Notes: a model not told the origin generated them from the sequence alone. DNA of 50,928 nt from an uncultured Maribacter sp. (GCA_937125035.1 CAKZLG010000167.1:1-50928); one strand, 5' to 3'. Counted from the stretch's first letter, positions 9,089 to 18,696 are shown. Numbers and translations: made by a program.

Positions 9089-9125
9089 CCCATCCTTGAT
9101 TCTTTAAGGGTGGGTTTTGCTTTTT
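9089..9125. terminator. Second terminator after dnaJ
   Basis: CCCATCCTT-gattcttt-AAGGGTGGG (9-bp stem with one G-U) followed by TTTTGCTTTTT, preceded by T-run. Confidence 0.6.
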
Positions 9126-9214
9126 AGGCCAAAATGGTCGTTCTGCCCGTAGTGCTATTCGTTAAACAAAATAATAGGGTCACATAATATCAAAGGGCTT
9201 TTAAAACAATTCAA

Positions 9215-9222
9215 TATCTTTG
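9215..9222 (+). promoter_or_regulatory. Putative -7 element of the ABC/mscS/sigma54-activator operon
   Basis: TATCTTTG matches TANNTTTG 15 nt before ATG at 9237; no clear TTG -33 partner. Confidence 0.4.
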
Positions 9223-9236
9223 GATAAATTGCTTAC

Positions 9237-10175
9237 ATGGATATAATTCTGTCCGCAGAGAAGGTTTCCAAGAGTTTCGGTGACCATACGGCATTGAAGA
9301 ACGTAACGCTAGAGATCCCTAGGAACAGTATCTATGGTTTATTGGGCCCCAATGGTGCCGGCAAGACCACTTTGATACGAATCATCAACCAAATTACCTA
9401 TCCAGACAAAGGCCAGGTTTTCCTGAACGGGGAACCCCTACAGGCAGAGCACATTAGGCATATTGGCTATTTACCCGAAGAACGTGGACTCTATAAAAGC
9501 ATGAAAGTAGGGGAGCAGGCCCTCTATCTGGCCCAGTTAAAGGGCATGACCAAGGCAGATGCCAAGAAAAAACTGAAATATTGGTTTGAACGGTTGGAGA
9601 TTGGAGATTGGTGGAACAAAAAGATCCAAGAACTGTCCAAAGGAATGGCCCAAAAGATCCAGTTCATTGTCACAGTACTTCACGAACCCAAACTCCTCAT
9701 ATTTGATGAGCCCTTCAGTGGTTTTGATCCCATTAATGCCAATATCATAAAAGATGAGATATTGAGGTTACGGGAAAATGGCACCACCATCATATTTTCA
9801 ACCCATAGAATGGAATCCGTGGAAGAGCTGTGCGAGTATATTGCCCTAATACACAAATCTGAAAAGATTTTGGATGGTAAATTATCAGCCATAAAAAAGG
9901 CATACAAAAAGAATATTTTTGAGGTGGTTGTGGAATCTTCCGATCCCAAGGGCCTATTGGCCCACGCTACGGACAAGTTCCATATACTTTCCTCCAACAT
10001 GGCCGATGATGGCCGTGAACTTGGCTTTTCCGTACAGTTGGGCAACGGTGACTCCAAAGAGCTGTTTCAGTTTCTGGGTACGCACGCCAATGTGCACAGT
10101 TTTGTGGAGACCATACCTTCTGCCAACGACATTTTCATTTCTGCCATAAACAGCAAAGGGCAACTACATGGATAA
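9237..10175 (+). CDS. ABC transporter ATP-binding protein (NatA-like)
   Basis: Walker A GPNGAGKTT, LSKGMAQKIQ signature, LLIFDEPFSGFDP Walker B; pairs with ABC-2 permease. Confidence 0.95.
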   Translation: MDIILSAEKVSKSFGDHTALKNVTLEIPRNSIYGLLGPNGAGKTTLIRIINQITYPDKGQVFLNGEPLQAEHIRHIGYLPEERGLYKSMKVGEQALYLAQLKGMTKADAKKKLKYWFERLEIGDWWNKKIQELSKGMAQKIQFIVTVLHEPKLLIFDEPFSGFDPINANIIKDEILRLRENGTTIIFSTHRMESVEELCEYIALIHKSEKILDGKLSAIKKAYKKNIFEVVVESSDPKGLLAHATDKFHILSSNMADDGRELGFSVQLGNGDSKELFQFLGTHANVHSFVETIPSANDIFISAINSKGQLHG

Positions 10176-11502
10176 ACTTTTCTTGATTATCAAAAGGGAA
10201 TATTTGGCCAAGGTGAGAAACAAGTCTTTCGTGGTCATGACCTTCCTTAGCCCAATACTCATGGTGGGCATGATCGTACTCATAGCTTATTTGACCAAAC
10301 TGAATGACAGTGAGAAACGGGTCATAGGCATTCTCAATGAAAGCGACTATTTTTCAAATGAGTTCGTGACTACGGAGAGTACGTCTTATGTAAATTTCAA
10401 GGACATAAGTTTGGAGGAGGCCAAGGATTCTACCATGCATTTGGGGTATTACGGTCTACTCTACCTGCCCAATGGGGAGAATTTGGAAGAAGTGGCCCAA
10501 CGTGCTTTTTTTTACAGTGAGGAAGCCCCCAGTTCGTCAACCTTAGAACGGGTGGAAGGTTCTATAAAAAGTAGGCTGAGACAGGAACGACTAAGGCTTT
10601 TGGGTATTTCGGCCGCAGAATATGCGGAAATGGACAGTGATTATGAAATAAAAATATCCACCTATCAAGGTTTGCAGAACATGAAGGGCATCAATGAGCT
10701 GAAAGCGTTCATTGGGGGTGGCTTTGGCTATCTTATTATGATGTTCATCATTATTTACGGTGGTTTTGTTATGCGCAGTGTCATAGAGGAAAAAACAAGC
10801 AGGATCATTGAGGTAATCATTTCTTCCGTTAAGCCTTTTCAGTTAATGTTGGGCAAGATCATAGGCACTTCCTTGGCCGGAATCACCCAATTTGGTATTT
10901 GGATCGTATCGGGTACCTTGCTGCTCTTTGTGGCATTTTTCATATTCAATATAGACCCTGCCGTACTTTCCCAATCGGGAAGCAGTCCAATGGTGGCAGG
11001 TCCGGCCTCGGGCATGTCCGGTCTGGACCCGTCCTTGCAATTGTATGCTCAGGAAATATTGGATATCCCTTGGGGAATGCTCGTCAGTTTCTTTTTGGTC
11101 TATTTCATTTTGGGCTATCTCATTTACAGCTCCATATATGCGGCCATTGGGGCCGCTGTGGATAATGAAACGGATACCCAGCAATTCATATTTCCCATTA
11201 TATTGCCCCTCATGCTGGCCATTTATGTGGGCTTCTTTTCGGTGTTCAGTAATCCACATGGTCCCATAGCCGTTGGGTTTTCACTCTTTCCCCTAACATC
11301 TCCCATAGTCATGCTCATGCGCTTGCCTGGCGGTATCGGAGAAGGCGGTGTGCCCATTTGGCAATTGGCGCTCTCCATTGTCATTTTAATAATTACCTTT
11401 ATTGGTATTGTGTGGCTGGCGTCAAAAATATATAGGGTGGGCATCCTTATGTACGGCAAAAAACCCAGTTACAAAGAACTTTTCAAATGGCTTAAGTATT
11501 AA
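10168..11502 (+). CDS. ABC-2 type permease (NatB-like)
   Basis: 444 aa, N-terminal TM, large extracytoplasmic loop, RSVIEEKTSRIIEVIISSVKPFQLMLGKIIG; overlaps ATPase by 8 nt. Confidence 0.93.
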   Translation: MDKLFLIIKREYLAKVRNKSFVVMTFLSPILMVGMIVLIAYLTKLNDSEKRVIGILNESDYFSNEFVTTESTSYVNFKDISLEEAKDSTMHLGYYGLLYLPNGENLEEVAQRAFFYSEEAPSSSTLERVEGSIKSRLRQERLRLLGISAAEYAEMDSDYEIKISTYQGLQNMKGINELKAFIGGGFGYLIMMFIIIYGGFVMRSVIEEKTSRIIEVIISSVKPFQLMLGKIIGTSLAGITQFGIWIVSGTLLLFVAFFIFNIDPAVLSQSGSSPMVAGPASGMSGLDPSLQLYAQEILDIPWGMLVSFFLVYFILGYLIYSSIYAAIGAAVDNETDTQQFIFPIILPLMLAIYVGFFSVFSNPHGPIAVGFSLFPLTSPIVMLMRLPGGIGEGGVPIWQLALSIVILIITFIGIVWLASKIYRVGILMYGKKPSYKELFKWLKY

Positions 11503-12386
11503 TGTTCCTACAGGATAAGACAAATAAGATCAAGGAAATCATAGAAGATGATATCTGGGGCTCCATCAAGGATTTCTTGGATTGGGGCTTCCACTTTGGT
11601 ACAGGTGAGAAGTCGGTTGATATCACGATTGGTCTTTTATTGCTGCTGACCATCTCCTTTTTGGTCACGGGCTTTCTTTTGAAATGGATCAGACGCTTCT
11701 TTACCCGCAAAATGGATGTAGAGGACAAGCTGAAGTTCATAAGTATCTTCAAATTCATAAAGTATGTTGTCTATGTCGTGGTCATCTTGTTCACCATGAG
11801 TGCCGCGGGCATTGATATCACCATTCTTATCACCGCCTCCGCCGCCCTTTTCGTTGGTCTGGGTCTTGCCCTGCAAGAGCTTTTCCAAGATATCATAGGT
11901 GGTATTTTCATTATTGTGGACAAGTCCTTGAGGGTGGGGGACATTGTGGAGGTCAATGGTAAGGTGGGCAAGGTATTTGAGATAAAGCTTCGCACCACCA
12001 GGGCCATTACAAGGGATGACAAGATCATCATCATACCCAACCATAAGTTCATCAGTGATATTATCTATAACTACACCCAAAACCACAGAACCACCAGGGA
12101 AACGGTAAAAGTGGGTGTGGCCTATGGGAGTGATGTGCAACTGGTGACCCGTATTTTGGAACAGGTGGCCAGTAGCCAGAAAGGGGTCTTGAAGAGTCCA
12201 AAACCTTTTGTGCTCTTTGAGGATTTCGGGGATTCTGCACTTCTTTTCTCCATTAACTTCTTTATAAGCGATAGTTTTACGGACCCACGAATAAAGAGCG
12301 AAATGCGCTACAAGATAGATGCCCAGTTCCGTGAGCATCAGGTCACCATACCATTTCCACAGAGAGATGTGCATATTTACAGGTAA
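11502..12386 (+). CDS. Mechanosensitive ion channel family protein (MscS)
   Basis: 294 aa, ASAALFVGLGLALQELFQDIIGGIFIIVDKSLRVGDIVEVNGKVGKVFEI, IIIPNHKFISDIIYNYTQ. Confidence 0.95.
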   Translation: MFLQDKTNKIKEIIEDDIWGSIKDFLDWGFHFGTGEKSVDITIGLLLLLTISFLVTGFLLKWIRRFFTRKMDVEDKLKFISIFKFIKYVVYVVVILFTMSAAGIDITILITASAALFVGLGLALQELFQDIIGGIFIIVDKSLRVGDIVEVNGKVGKVFEIKLRTTRAITRDDKIIIIPNHKFISDIIYNYTQNHRTTRETVKVGVAYGSDVQLVTRILEQVASSQKGVLKSPKPFVLFEDFGDSALLFSINFFISDSFTDPRIKSEMRYKIDAQFREHQVTIPFPQRDVHIYR

Positions 12387-12394
12387 AATGCGTT

Positions 12395-13306
12395 ATGCAT
12401 AACATGTACAGGTTTACAATACCTTGGCGGTCTCTTTTTAAATATGCCTTTATTGGGTTGATATATCTTGCCATGGCCCCAGTCCTTTATTCACAGACAC
12501 CAGATGTTTTCAGGGCAGAGTACATGCTCATGCCCAAAAACAGTCTTGGTTTTGAGACCGTACGCTATAAATTGGCCTTAAATGTGCCCATTGCCGTTAG
12601 GGGGAAAAAGGATTACTTGGTCCTAGGTGGGGAATACAACCGCTTTGATTTTGAGCTACCCACCACTTTGGTGCCCAATACAACCGAGCTGGAAAATTTT
12701 CACGTGGCGGATATTAATCTTGCCTATGTCTACCAATGGAATGAAAAATGGCGGATAATTGGCGTCGTAACCCCAAGATGGTCCTCTAATTTTACGTCAG
12801 GTTCCCAACAAGAGGATTTAGTGGTCAACGCAACTGCAGGTGCCCTTAGTCAGAGAAAGGATTTGGATCGGCCCTTTACCCTGGTGTTGGGCTTGGCCTA
12901 TAATGCCACCTCACCCGTAAGGGTGCCCTTGCCAGTGGTCTACTATGAAAAGAGATTCCACCCACATTGGGCCTATATCTTGGGCGTGCCCAAATCTGGT
13001 TTTAAGTATATTACCGCCAAGGGCCATTTTTTCCAGACAGAACTTTTCGTGGATGGTTATTATGTCAACGTGCAAAATGATATCTTGTTGGCGAACAACG
13101 TTTTGTCCACAGATGCATCCAGCGCCGCCCTATTATGGACCATAGGCTACCAATATAAGTTTACCAAAGCCGCCTCTGTCTATCTTATGGGCGGGCACAC
13201 CGTTTTTCAGAATGCCGTTTTGAGGGATGCGGATAGAAATGATATTTTTACATTGAACAATGGCCCAGGTCTATATTTTAGGACCGGCTTTAGAATAGGA
13301 ATTTAA
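12395..13306 (+). CDS. DUF6268-like outer-membrane beta-barrel protein
   Basis: Signal peptide (LAMAPVLYSQ) then alternating beta-strand pattern to C-terminal GLYFRTGFRIGI. Confidence 0.75.
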   Translation: MHNMYRFTIPWRSLFKYAFIGLIYLAMAPVLYSQTPDVFRAEYMLMPKNSLGFETVRYKLALNVPIAVRGKKDYLVLGGEYNRFDFELPTTLVPNTTELENFHVADINLAYVYQWNEKWRIIGVVTPRWSSNFTSGSQQEDLVVNATAGALSQRKDLDRPFTLVLGLAYNATSPVRVPLPVVYYEKRFHPHWAYILGVPKSGFKYITAKGHFFQTELFVDGYYVNVQNDILLANNVLSTDASSAALLWTIGYQYKFTKAASVYLMGGHTVFQNAVLRDADRNDIFTLNNGPGLYFRTGFRIGI

Positions 13307-13315
13307 ATAGAAGAT

Positions 13316-14479
13316 ATGTCAAAGATTTTGGTGATAGAGGATGAAGCGGCCATTAGAAGGGTGCTGGTCAAAATACTTTCCGAGGAAAACGACGCCTATC
13401 AATTAGAAGAAGCTGAAGACGGAATAAAAGGATTGGAAGCCGTGAAGAACAATGAGTACGATTTGGTATTGTGCGATATAAAAATGCCCAAGATGGATGG
13501 GGTAGAGGTCTTGGAGGCGGCACGAAAAATTAAGCCCGAAGTGCCGTTCATCATGATATCAGGGCATGGCGATCTGGATACCGCCGTGAACACCATGCGC
13601 CTAGGGGCCTTTGATTACATCTCAAAGCCACCTGATCTAAATAGGCTGCTCACCACGGTACGCAACGCCCTTGACCGTAAGGAACTGGTAGTTGAGAACA
13701 AGATTCTCAAGAAGAAAGTGGGCAAGAATTACGAGATGGTAGGGGAAAGCCCGGAAATCAGTGTTATCAAGGACATGATAGAAAAGGTCGCCCCTACAGA
13801 TGCACGGGTGCTTGTTACGGGTTCCAACGGAACCGGAAAGGAACTGGTTGCCCATTGGATCCATGAAAAAAGCTCCAGAAGCGGAGGCCCGTTCATAGAG
13901 GTGACCTGTGCTGCCATACCTTCTGAACTTATTGAAAGTGAACTTTTTGGCCATGTGAAAGGGGCATTTACCTCTGCCGTGAAGGACCGTGCAGGCAAGT
14001 TTGAGGCGGCCAATAAAGGAACCATTTTTTTAGATGAAGTGGGAGACATGAGCCTTTCCGCACAGGCCAAGGTCTTAAGGGCCCTCCAAGAGAGCAAGAT
14101 ATCCAGGGTGGGTACGGATAAGGACATAAAAGTGGACGTGCGGGTCATTGCGGCCACCAATAAGGACCTGAAGCATGAGATCAGTGAAGGTAATTTTAGG
14201 GAAGACCTTTATCACCGCTTGGCAGTGATCCTGATACAAGTGCCAGCGCTCAATGACCGTAGGGAGGACATTCCTTTATTGATTGACCATTTTTCGAAAA
14301 AAATAGCACAGGAACAGGGTACGGCGCAAAAGCAATTTTCAAAGAGTGCCGTTACCTTGTTGAAATCGTATGATTGGACAGGCAATATCAGGGAACTCCG
14401 AAACGTGGTGGAAAGGTTGACTATTTTAGGGGGCAACGCCATCTCTGAAGATGACGTTAAGCTTTTTGCAAGCAAGTAA
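13316..14479 (+). CDS. Sigma54-type response regulator: receiver + AAA+ domain, no C-terminal HTH
   Basis: Receiver ILVIEDEAAIRRVL...VLCDIKMPKMDG; AAA+ GSNGTGKELVAHWIHEKS, GAFTSA, GTIFLDEVGDM, GNIRELRNVVERL; ends at residue 387 without Fis-type HTH. Confidence 0.93.
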   Translation: MSKILVIEDEAAIRRVLVKILSEENDAYQLEEAEDGIKGLEAVKNNEYDLVLCDIKMPKMDGVEVLEAARKIKPEVPFIMISGHGDLDTAVNTMRLGAFDYISKPPDLNRLLTTVRNALDRKELVVENKILKKKVGKNYEMVGESPEISVIKDMIEKVAPTDARVLVTGSNGTGKELVAHWIHEKSSRSGGPFIEVTCAAIPSELIESELFGHVKGAFTSAVKDRAGKFEAANKGTIFLDEVGDMSLSAQAKVLRALQESKISRVGTDKDIKVDVRVIAATNKDLKHEISEGNFREDLYHRLAVILIQVPALNDRREDIPLLIDHFSKKIAQEQGTAQKQFSKSAVTLLKSYDWTGNIRELRNVVERLTILGGNAISEDDVKLFASK

Positions 14480-14489
14480 TGCTCCGGTC

Positions 14490-15188
14490 TTAGAAGGTTT
14501 TTTTATCGCAATCCCCCAATTGTCGCAATGCCTCTTGGGTGATTTCTTTGGTCCGGATATTATAGTATTTTTTTCCATCGGAGAGATTTTCCCTTAAAAG
14601 CTGTGCTTGGCAGTGGTCGTATACCCCTTGGGCAAATGCCTTTGCTTCTTCACAGCCTACGGTGTTCACCATTTTCGTAAGGGAATCCTCGTATTTTTCC
14701 AATGAAATATCAATTTTTTCCATTATGGTAAGTGGACCGGTGGATTTCAGCAAAGTATTTCGGTATTCGGCATCCACGGTGTTCATGGCCAATACATCAC
14801 CCGCATAAATACTTTGGTGCGTGTGGTGTTCGGAAAGTGATTCCAATGCGCCAATAAGGTGTTGTAGAGAGCGCTCAAAAAGGATTTGGCTGGCACCCAC
14901 GGATTCTGCCTTAATGGCATTCTTTAAATCACTGATGGCCTCAACAATGCCCTTATCCGCATACTCACAGCTACAAGAGGAAAGTTGCTTCTTGGATTTT
15001 TCAATGGCATTCAAAGCTTTATATCCGTAATACCTGGATTTGTTGATGTCGTTCACATCCAATGCTTTTTGGGTCTGCAGTTTGGCAAAGTCAATGTTGG
15101 AGCCAGCATGCTGGCATTCCAGATTGGTTGTAAAGGAGGAGAAGAGTAGCAGCGCCAAAAGGCCGGCCAAGGTGTAGGTCTTGTACAT
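14490..15188 (-). CDS. Secreted, mainly alpha-helical hypothetical protein
   Basis: 232 aa with signal peptide MYKTYTLAGLLALLLFSSFTTNLECQ; amphipathic helices; no family recognised. Confidence 0.75.
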   Translation of the reverse strand: MYKTYTLAGLLALLLFSSFTTNLECQHAGSNIDFAKLQTQKALDVNDINKSRYYGYKALNAIEKSKKQLSSCSCEYADKGIVEAISDLKNAIKAESVGASQILFERSLQHLIGALESLSEHHTHQSIYAGDVLAMNTVDAEYRNTLLKSTGPLTIMEKIDISLEKYEDSLTKMVNTVGCEEAKAFAQGVYDHCQAQLLRENLSDGKKYYNIRTKEITQEALRQLGDCDKKTF

Positions 15189-15383
15189 AACATTTAGGTT
15201 ATTTGGTAAAAATTTGGGACTTTTACAACGATAAAGATAGGGGTTGGGCTTAGTTCGACTACTTTTATTCGTTACAGCGATGGTTTTTTGCGATTAATTG
15301 ACCAACGGTCATAATTATCGGTGAGTGCCCGCCAATTTAAAGGAAGAGCCACCCTATGTTCAATAAAAAATGTATAGTTTCCT

Positions 15384-16271
15384 ATGGAGTACATAAGACC
15401 TAACGAGTTCCGAGCCACCAAAGAAACCAAGATCTCCGAACTACCCACCCTTAATGATTTTGGGCGAGACAACAAACAACTGAAAAAGGATCTTAAGAAA
15501 ACCAGAAAGGAACTAGGAGACTTCCAAGATGTACTTTATGCACATGACAAATACAGCGTCCTTATCTGTTTACAGGGGATGGATACCGCCGGTAAGGACA
15601 GTCTCGTACGGGAGGTATTCAAGGATTTCAATGTTAGGGGCGTTGAAGTATATAGCTTCAAGGTGCCCACGGATAAAGAGCTGGATCATAATTATCTTTG
15701 GCGCCACTATCTTGTTCTTCCTTCCAAAGGTAAGTTTGGGGTCTTTAATAGAACGCATTATGAGAATGTACTCGTTACCAGAGTGCATCCGGAATATATT
15801 TTGAATGAGCGTATCCCCGGTATTCATAAGGTAGAGGACATTGACCAACAATTTTGGGACACCCGGTTTGAACAGATCAATGATTTTGAAAGGCATTTGC
15901 ACCAGAACGGTACCATCATTTTCAAATTTTTCCTCCACCTTTCCAAAGAGGAACAGCGCCAGCGGTTGCTGCGGAGATTGGCCTTAAAGGAAAAGCACTG
16001 GAAATTTTCCCCCGGAGACCTTAAAGAGCGCAAACTCTGGGATAATTACCAAGCGTGCTACCAAGAGGCCATTGTAAAGACAAGCAAAGACCATGCTCCG
16101 TGGTTCGTGATACCTGCAGATAACAAAAAAGCGGCCCGGGTCATTGTGGCCAGTATCCTGTTACAATCGTTAAAAAAATACAAAGATATACGTGAACCCT
16201 CATTGAATGCTGATATATTGGCTAATTTAGACCATTATGAAAAAGAACTACAAGCTGAGAAAGGGCTATAG
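15384..16271 (+). CDS. ppk2: Polyphosphate kinase 2 family protein
   Basis: LQGMDTAGKDSLVREVFKDFNVRGVEVYSFKVPTDKELDHNYLWRH, GVFNRTHYENVLVTRVHPE, WFVIPADNKKAARVIV. Confidence 0.95.
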   Translation: MEYIRPNEFRATKETKISELPTLNDFGRDNKQLKKDLKKTRKELGDFQDVLYAHDKYSVLICLQGMDTAGKDSLVREVFKDFNVRGVEVYSFKVPTDKELDHNYLWRHYLVLPSKGKFGVFNRTHYENVLVTRVHPEYILNERIPGIHKVEDIDQQFWDTRFEQINDFERHLHQNGTIIFKFFLHLSKEEQRQRLLRRLALKEKHWKFSPGDLKERKLWDNYQACYQEAIVKTSKDHAPWFVIPADNKKAARVIVASILLQSLKKYKDIREPSLNADILANLDHYEKELQAEKGL

Positions 16272-17646
16272 CGCCCTACTTCTTTTAGGTATCATGACCA
16301 TCATGGCGTCCGCACAGGAGACTGACCAAACACGTATAAAAGCACTTTTTGATACCGCTCTTACCCAAGGCAAGGCTTATGATTGGCTCAATTCCCTTGC
16401 CAACCAGATCGGGGGCCGGTTGTCCGGTTCCATACAGGCCGAACAAGCCGTGGACTATACTAGGGATCAATTGGATTCTTTGGGATTGGACAAGGTCTGG
16501 CTGCAGCCCGTACTAGTGCCCAAATGGGTACGCGGTACTCCGGAATTTGCGTATTATGAGACGACCCCGGGCATTACCACCAACGTTCCCATTACGGCAT
16601 TGGGCGGCTCCGTAGCCACCCCGCCAAAGGGTATAAAGGCCAACGTGGTGGAAGTACAAGGCATAGAAGAGCTGCAAAAATTGGGAAGCGCCAACATTTC
16701 CGGTAAAATCGTCTTCTTCAACAGGCCCATGGATGCCACGCTGATCAATACGTTCACGGCGTACTCCGGCTGTGTGGACCAACGTTATTCCGGCGCAGCG
16801 GAAGCTGCCAAATATGGGGCCGTTGGGGTCATTGTACGATCCATTAACCTTCGCTTGGATGATTTTCCACACACAGGATCTATGGACTATGGGGATATAC
16901 CGGTAGCCGAACGCATACCCGCTGCCGCTCTCAGTACCAACGCAGCCGAACTGTTGAGTACTTCCTTACAACTGAATCCTGATATTAAATTCTTTTTCAA
17001 ACAGAATTGCAAGCAGTTTGATGATGTTACCTCCCATAACGTCATTGGAGAGATCAAAGGAAGTGAGTTCCCCAATGAGGTCATCGTGGTTGGGGGGCAT
17101 TTGGATTCTTGGGACTTGGGGGATGGCTCCCATGATGATGGCGCCGGCTGTGTACAGAGCATGGAGGTGCTGCAACTCTTTAAGAAAATAGGGTACAGGC
17201 CCAAAAGGACCATACGGGTGGTGTTGTTCATGAATGAGGAAAATGGCCTCCGCGGCGGTACGGAATACGCCCGTTGGGCATCAACCACCAAGGAGAAGCA
17301 CATTTTTGCCCTTGAGAGCGATGCCGGTGGGTTTACGCCCCGTGGGTTTTCATTTGATTGTTCCCCTGAGGATTTTGAGCAGGTACAACAATGGAAAACT
17401 TTGTTTGAGCCCTATTTGGTCCATCTTTTTGAACAGGGGGGAAGTGGGGCAGATATAAATCCTTTGAAGACAGAAGGGCTTGTATTGGCTGGTCTTAGAC
17501 CGGATTCCCAGCGCTATTTTGATCACCACCATGCAGAGAACGATACGTTTGAACATGTGAACAAAAGGGAACTGGAGCTGGGTGCGGCCGCCATGGCCAG
17601 TCTGGTATACCTTTATGATACCTACGGCAACGCAAAGTCAAAGTAA
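16237..17646 (+). CDS. M28 family metallopeptidase
   Basis: 469 aa, signal peptide, PA-like insert, VVGGHLDSWDLGDGSHDDGAG, LFMNEENGLRGGTEYA, ALESDAGG, FDHHHAENDTFEHVN. Confidence 0.95.
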   Translation: MKKNYKLRKGYSALLLLGIMTIMASAQETDQTRIKALFDTALTQGKAYDWLNSLANQIGGRLSGSIQAEQAVDYTRDQLDSLGLDKVWLQPVLVPKWVRGTPEFAYYETTPGITTNVPITALGGSVATPPKGIKANVVEVQGIEELQKLGSANISGKIVFFNRPMDATLINTFTAYSGCVDQRYSGAAEAAKYGAVGVIVRSINLRLDDFPHTGSMDYGDIPVAERIPAAALSTNAAELLSTSLQLNPDIKFFFKQNCKQFDDVTSHNVIGEIKGSEFPNEVIVVGGHLDSWDLGDGSHDDGAGCVQSMEVLQLFKKIGYRPKRTIRVVLFMNEENGLRGGTEYARWASTTKEKHIFALESDAGGFTPRGFSFDCSPEDFEQVQQWKTLFEPYLVHLFEQGGSGADINPLKTEGLVLAGLRPDSQRYFDHHHAENDTFEHVNKRELELGAAAMASLVYLYDTYGNAKSK

Positions 17647-17682
17647 TGCGGGCCAGCCTTCTTATAGATCAACCGTGGGTGT

Positions 17683-17714
17683 TTGGCCTTAAAGGGCTAT
17701 TTTAACTACCTTTG
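17683..17714 (+). promoter_or_regulatory. Putative promoter of the cyclophilin-FKBP gene
   Basis: TTG (17683-17685) N21 TACCTTTG (17707-17714) upstream of ATG 17738. Confidence 0.55.
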
Positions 17715-17737
17715 CCGCTCACTTAAAAAACGTAAGC

Positions 17738-18673
17738 ATGCAAGACGGAATTTATGCCAAATTCAACACCAATAAAGGTGAAATCCTGGTGAAACTCACC
17801 CATGAAAAAACACCCGGTACAGTAGGTAACTTTGTGGCTTTGGCCGAAGGGAAAAAAGAAAACAAGGCACGTTCCGCTGGGGAACCTTATTATGACGGGC
17901 TAAGCTTTCATAGGGTAATTCCTGATTTCATGATTCAAGGAGGCTGTCCCTTGGGTACGGGAACCGGTGATGCAGGGTATAAGTTTGATGACGAATTTCA
18001 CACAGAGCTCAAGCATGATGCGCCAGGAGTGCTTTCCATGGCCAATGCAGGTCCAGGCACCAATGGAAGTCAATTTTTCATAACTCATGTACCCACCCCT
18101 TGGTTAGATGGTAAGCACACTGTTTTTGGCCATGTAAAAGAAGGTCAGGATATAGTGGATGCCATTGCGCAGGGAGATACCATTGAGTCCCTTGAGATTT
18201 TACGGGTAGGGGATACGGCCCAAAAATGGGACGCCCTTAAAGCCTTCATGGATTTTACCGCTGCCAAGCAAGAACGCGTGGCCGCCGAAAGGGCCAAACA
18301 ACAAGAGGCCTTGGATGCCGTGGCCAAGGATTTTGAAACAACCCCAACGGGACTCCGATATAAAATTACTGAAAAGGGCAATGGCCCCAAGGCAGAAAAG
18401 GGACAAACCGTCTCCGTACATTATGAGGGCTCTTTGCTTAACGGACAGGTCTTCGACTCCTCCTATAATAGAAATCAACCCATAGATTTCAAATTGGGTG
18501 AAGGCCAGGTAATTCCAGGCTGGGATGAAGGTATTGGGCTTCTAAGCGTTGGCGATACCGCTAAATTGGTCATTCCGTCAGATTTGGCCTATGGAGCGGC
18601 CGGTGCCGGAGGTGGTGTTATTCCACCCAATGCAACGCTGATCTTTAAGGTAGCGTTGGTGGCCGTAAAGTAG
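17738..18673 (+). CDS. Dual-domain peptidylprolyl isomerase (N-terminal cyclophilin, C-terminal FKBP)
   Basis: Cyclophilin motifs [39 protein letters not shown] motifs [49 protein letters not shown]. Confidence 0.95.
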   Translation: MQDGIYAKFNTNKGEILVKLTHEKTPGTVGNFVALAEGKKENKARSAGEPYYDGLSFHRVIPDFMIQGGCPLGTGTGDAGYKFDDEFHTELKHDAPGVLSMANAGPGTNGSQFFITHVPTPWLDGKHTVFGHVKEGQDIVDAIAQGDTIESLEILRVGDTAQKWDALKAFMDFTAAKQERVAAERAKQQEALDAVAKDFETTPTGLRYKITEKGNGPKAEKGQTVSVHYEGSLLNGQVFDSSYNRNQPIDFKLGEGQVIPGWDEGIGLLSVGDTAKLVIPSDLAYGAAGAGGGVIPPNATLIFKVALVAVK

Positions 18674-18696
18674 GGGTACTATGATATCAAAATAGG

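Noticed and set aside
11637-12374. 245-aa minus-strand ORF antisense to mscS
   Set aside because: Shadow frame with no recognisable motif; the sense MscS protein is well conserved.
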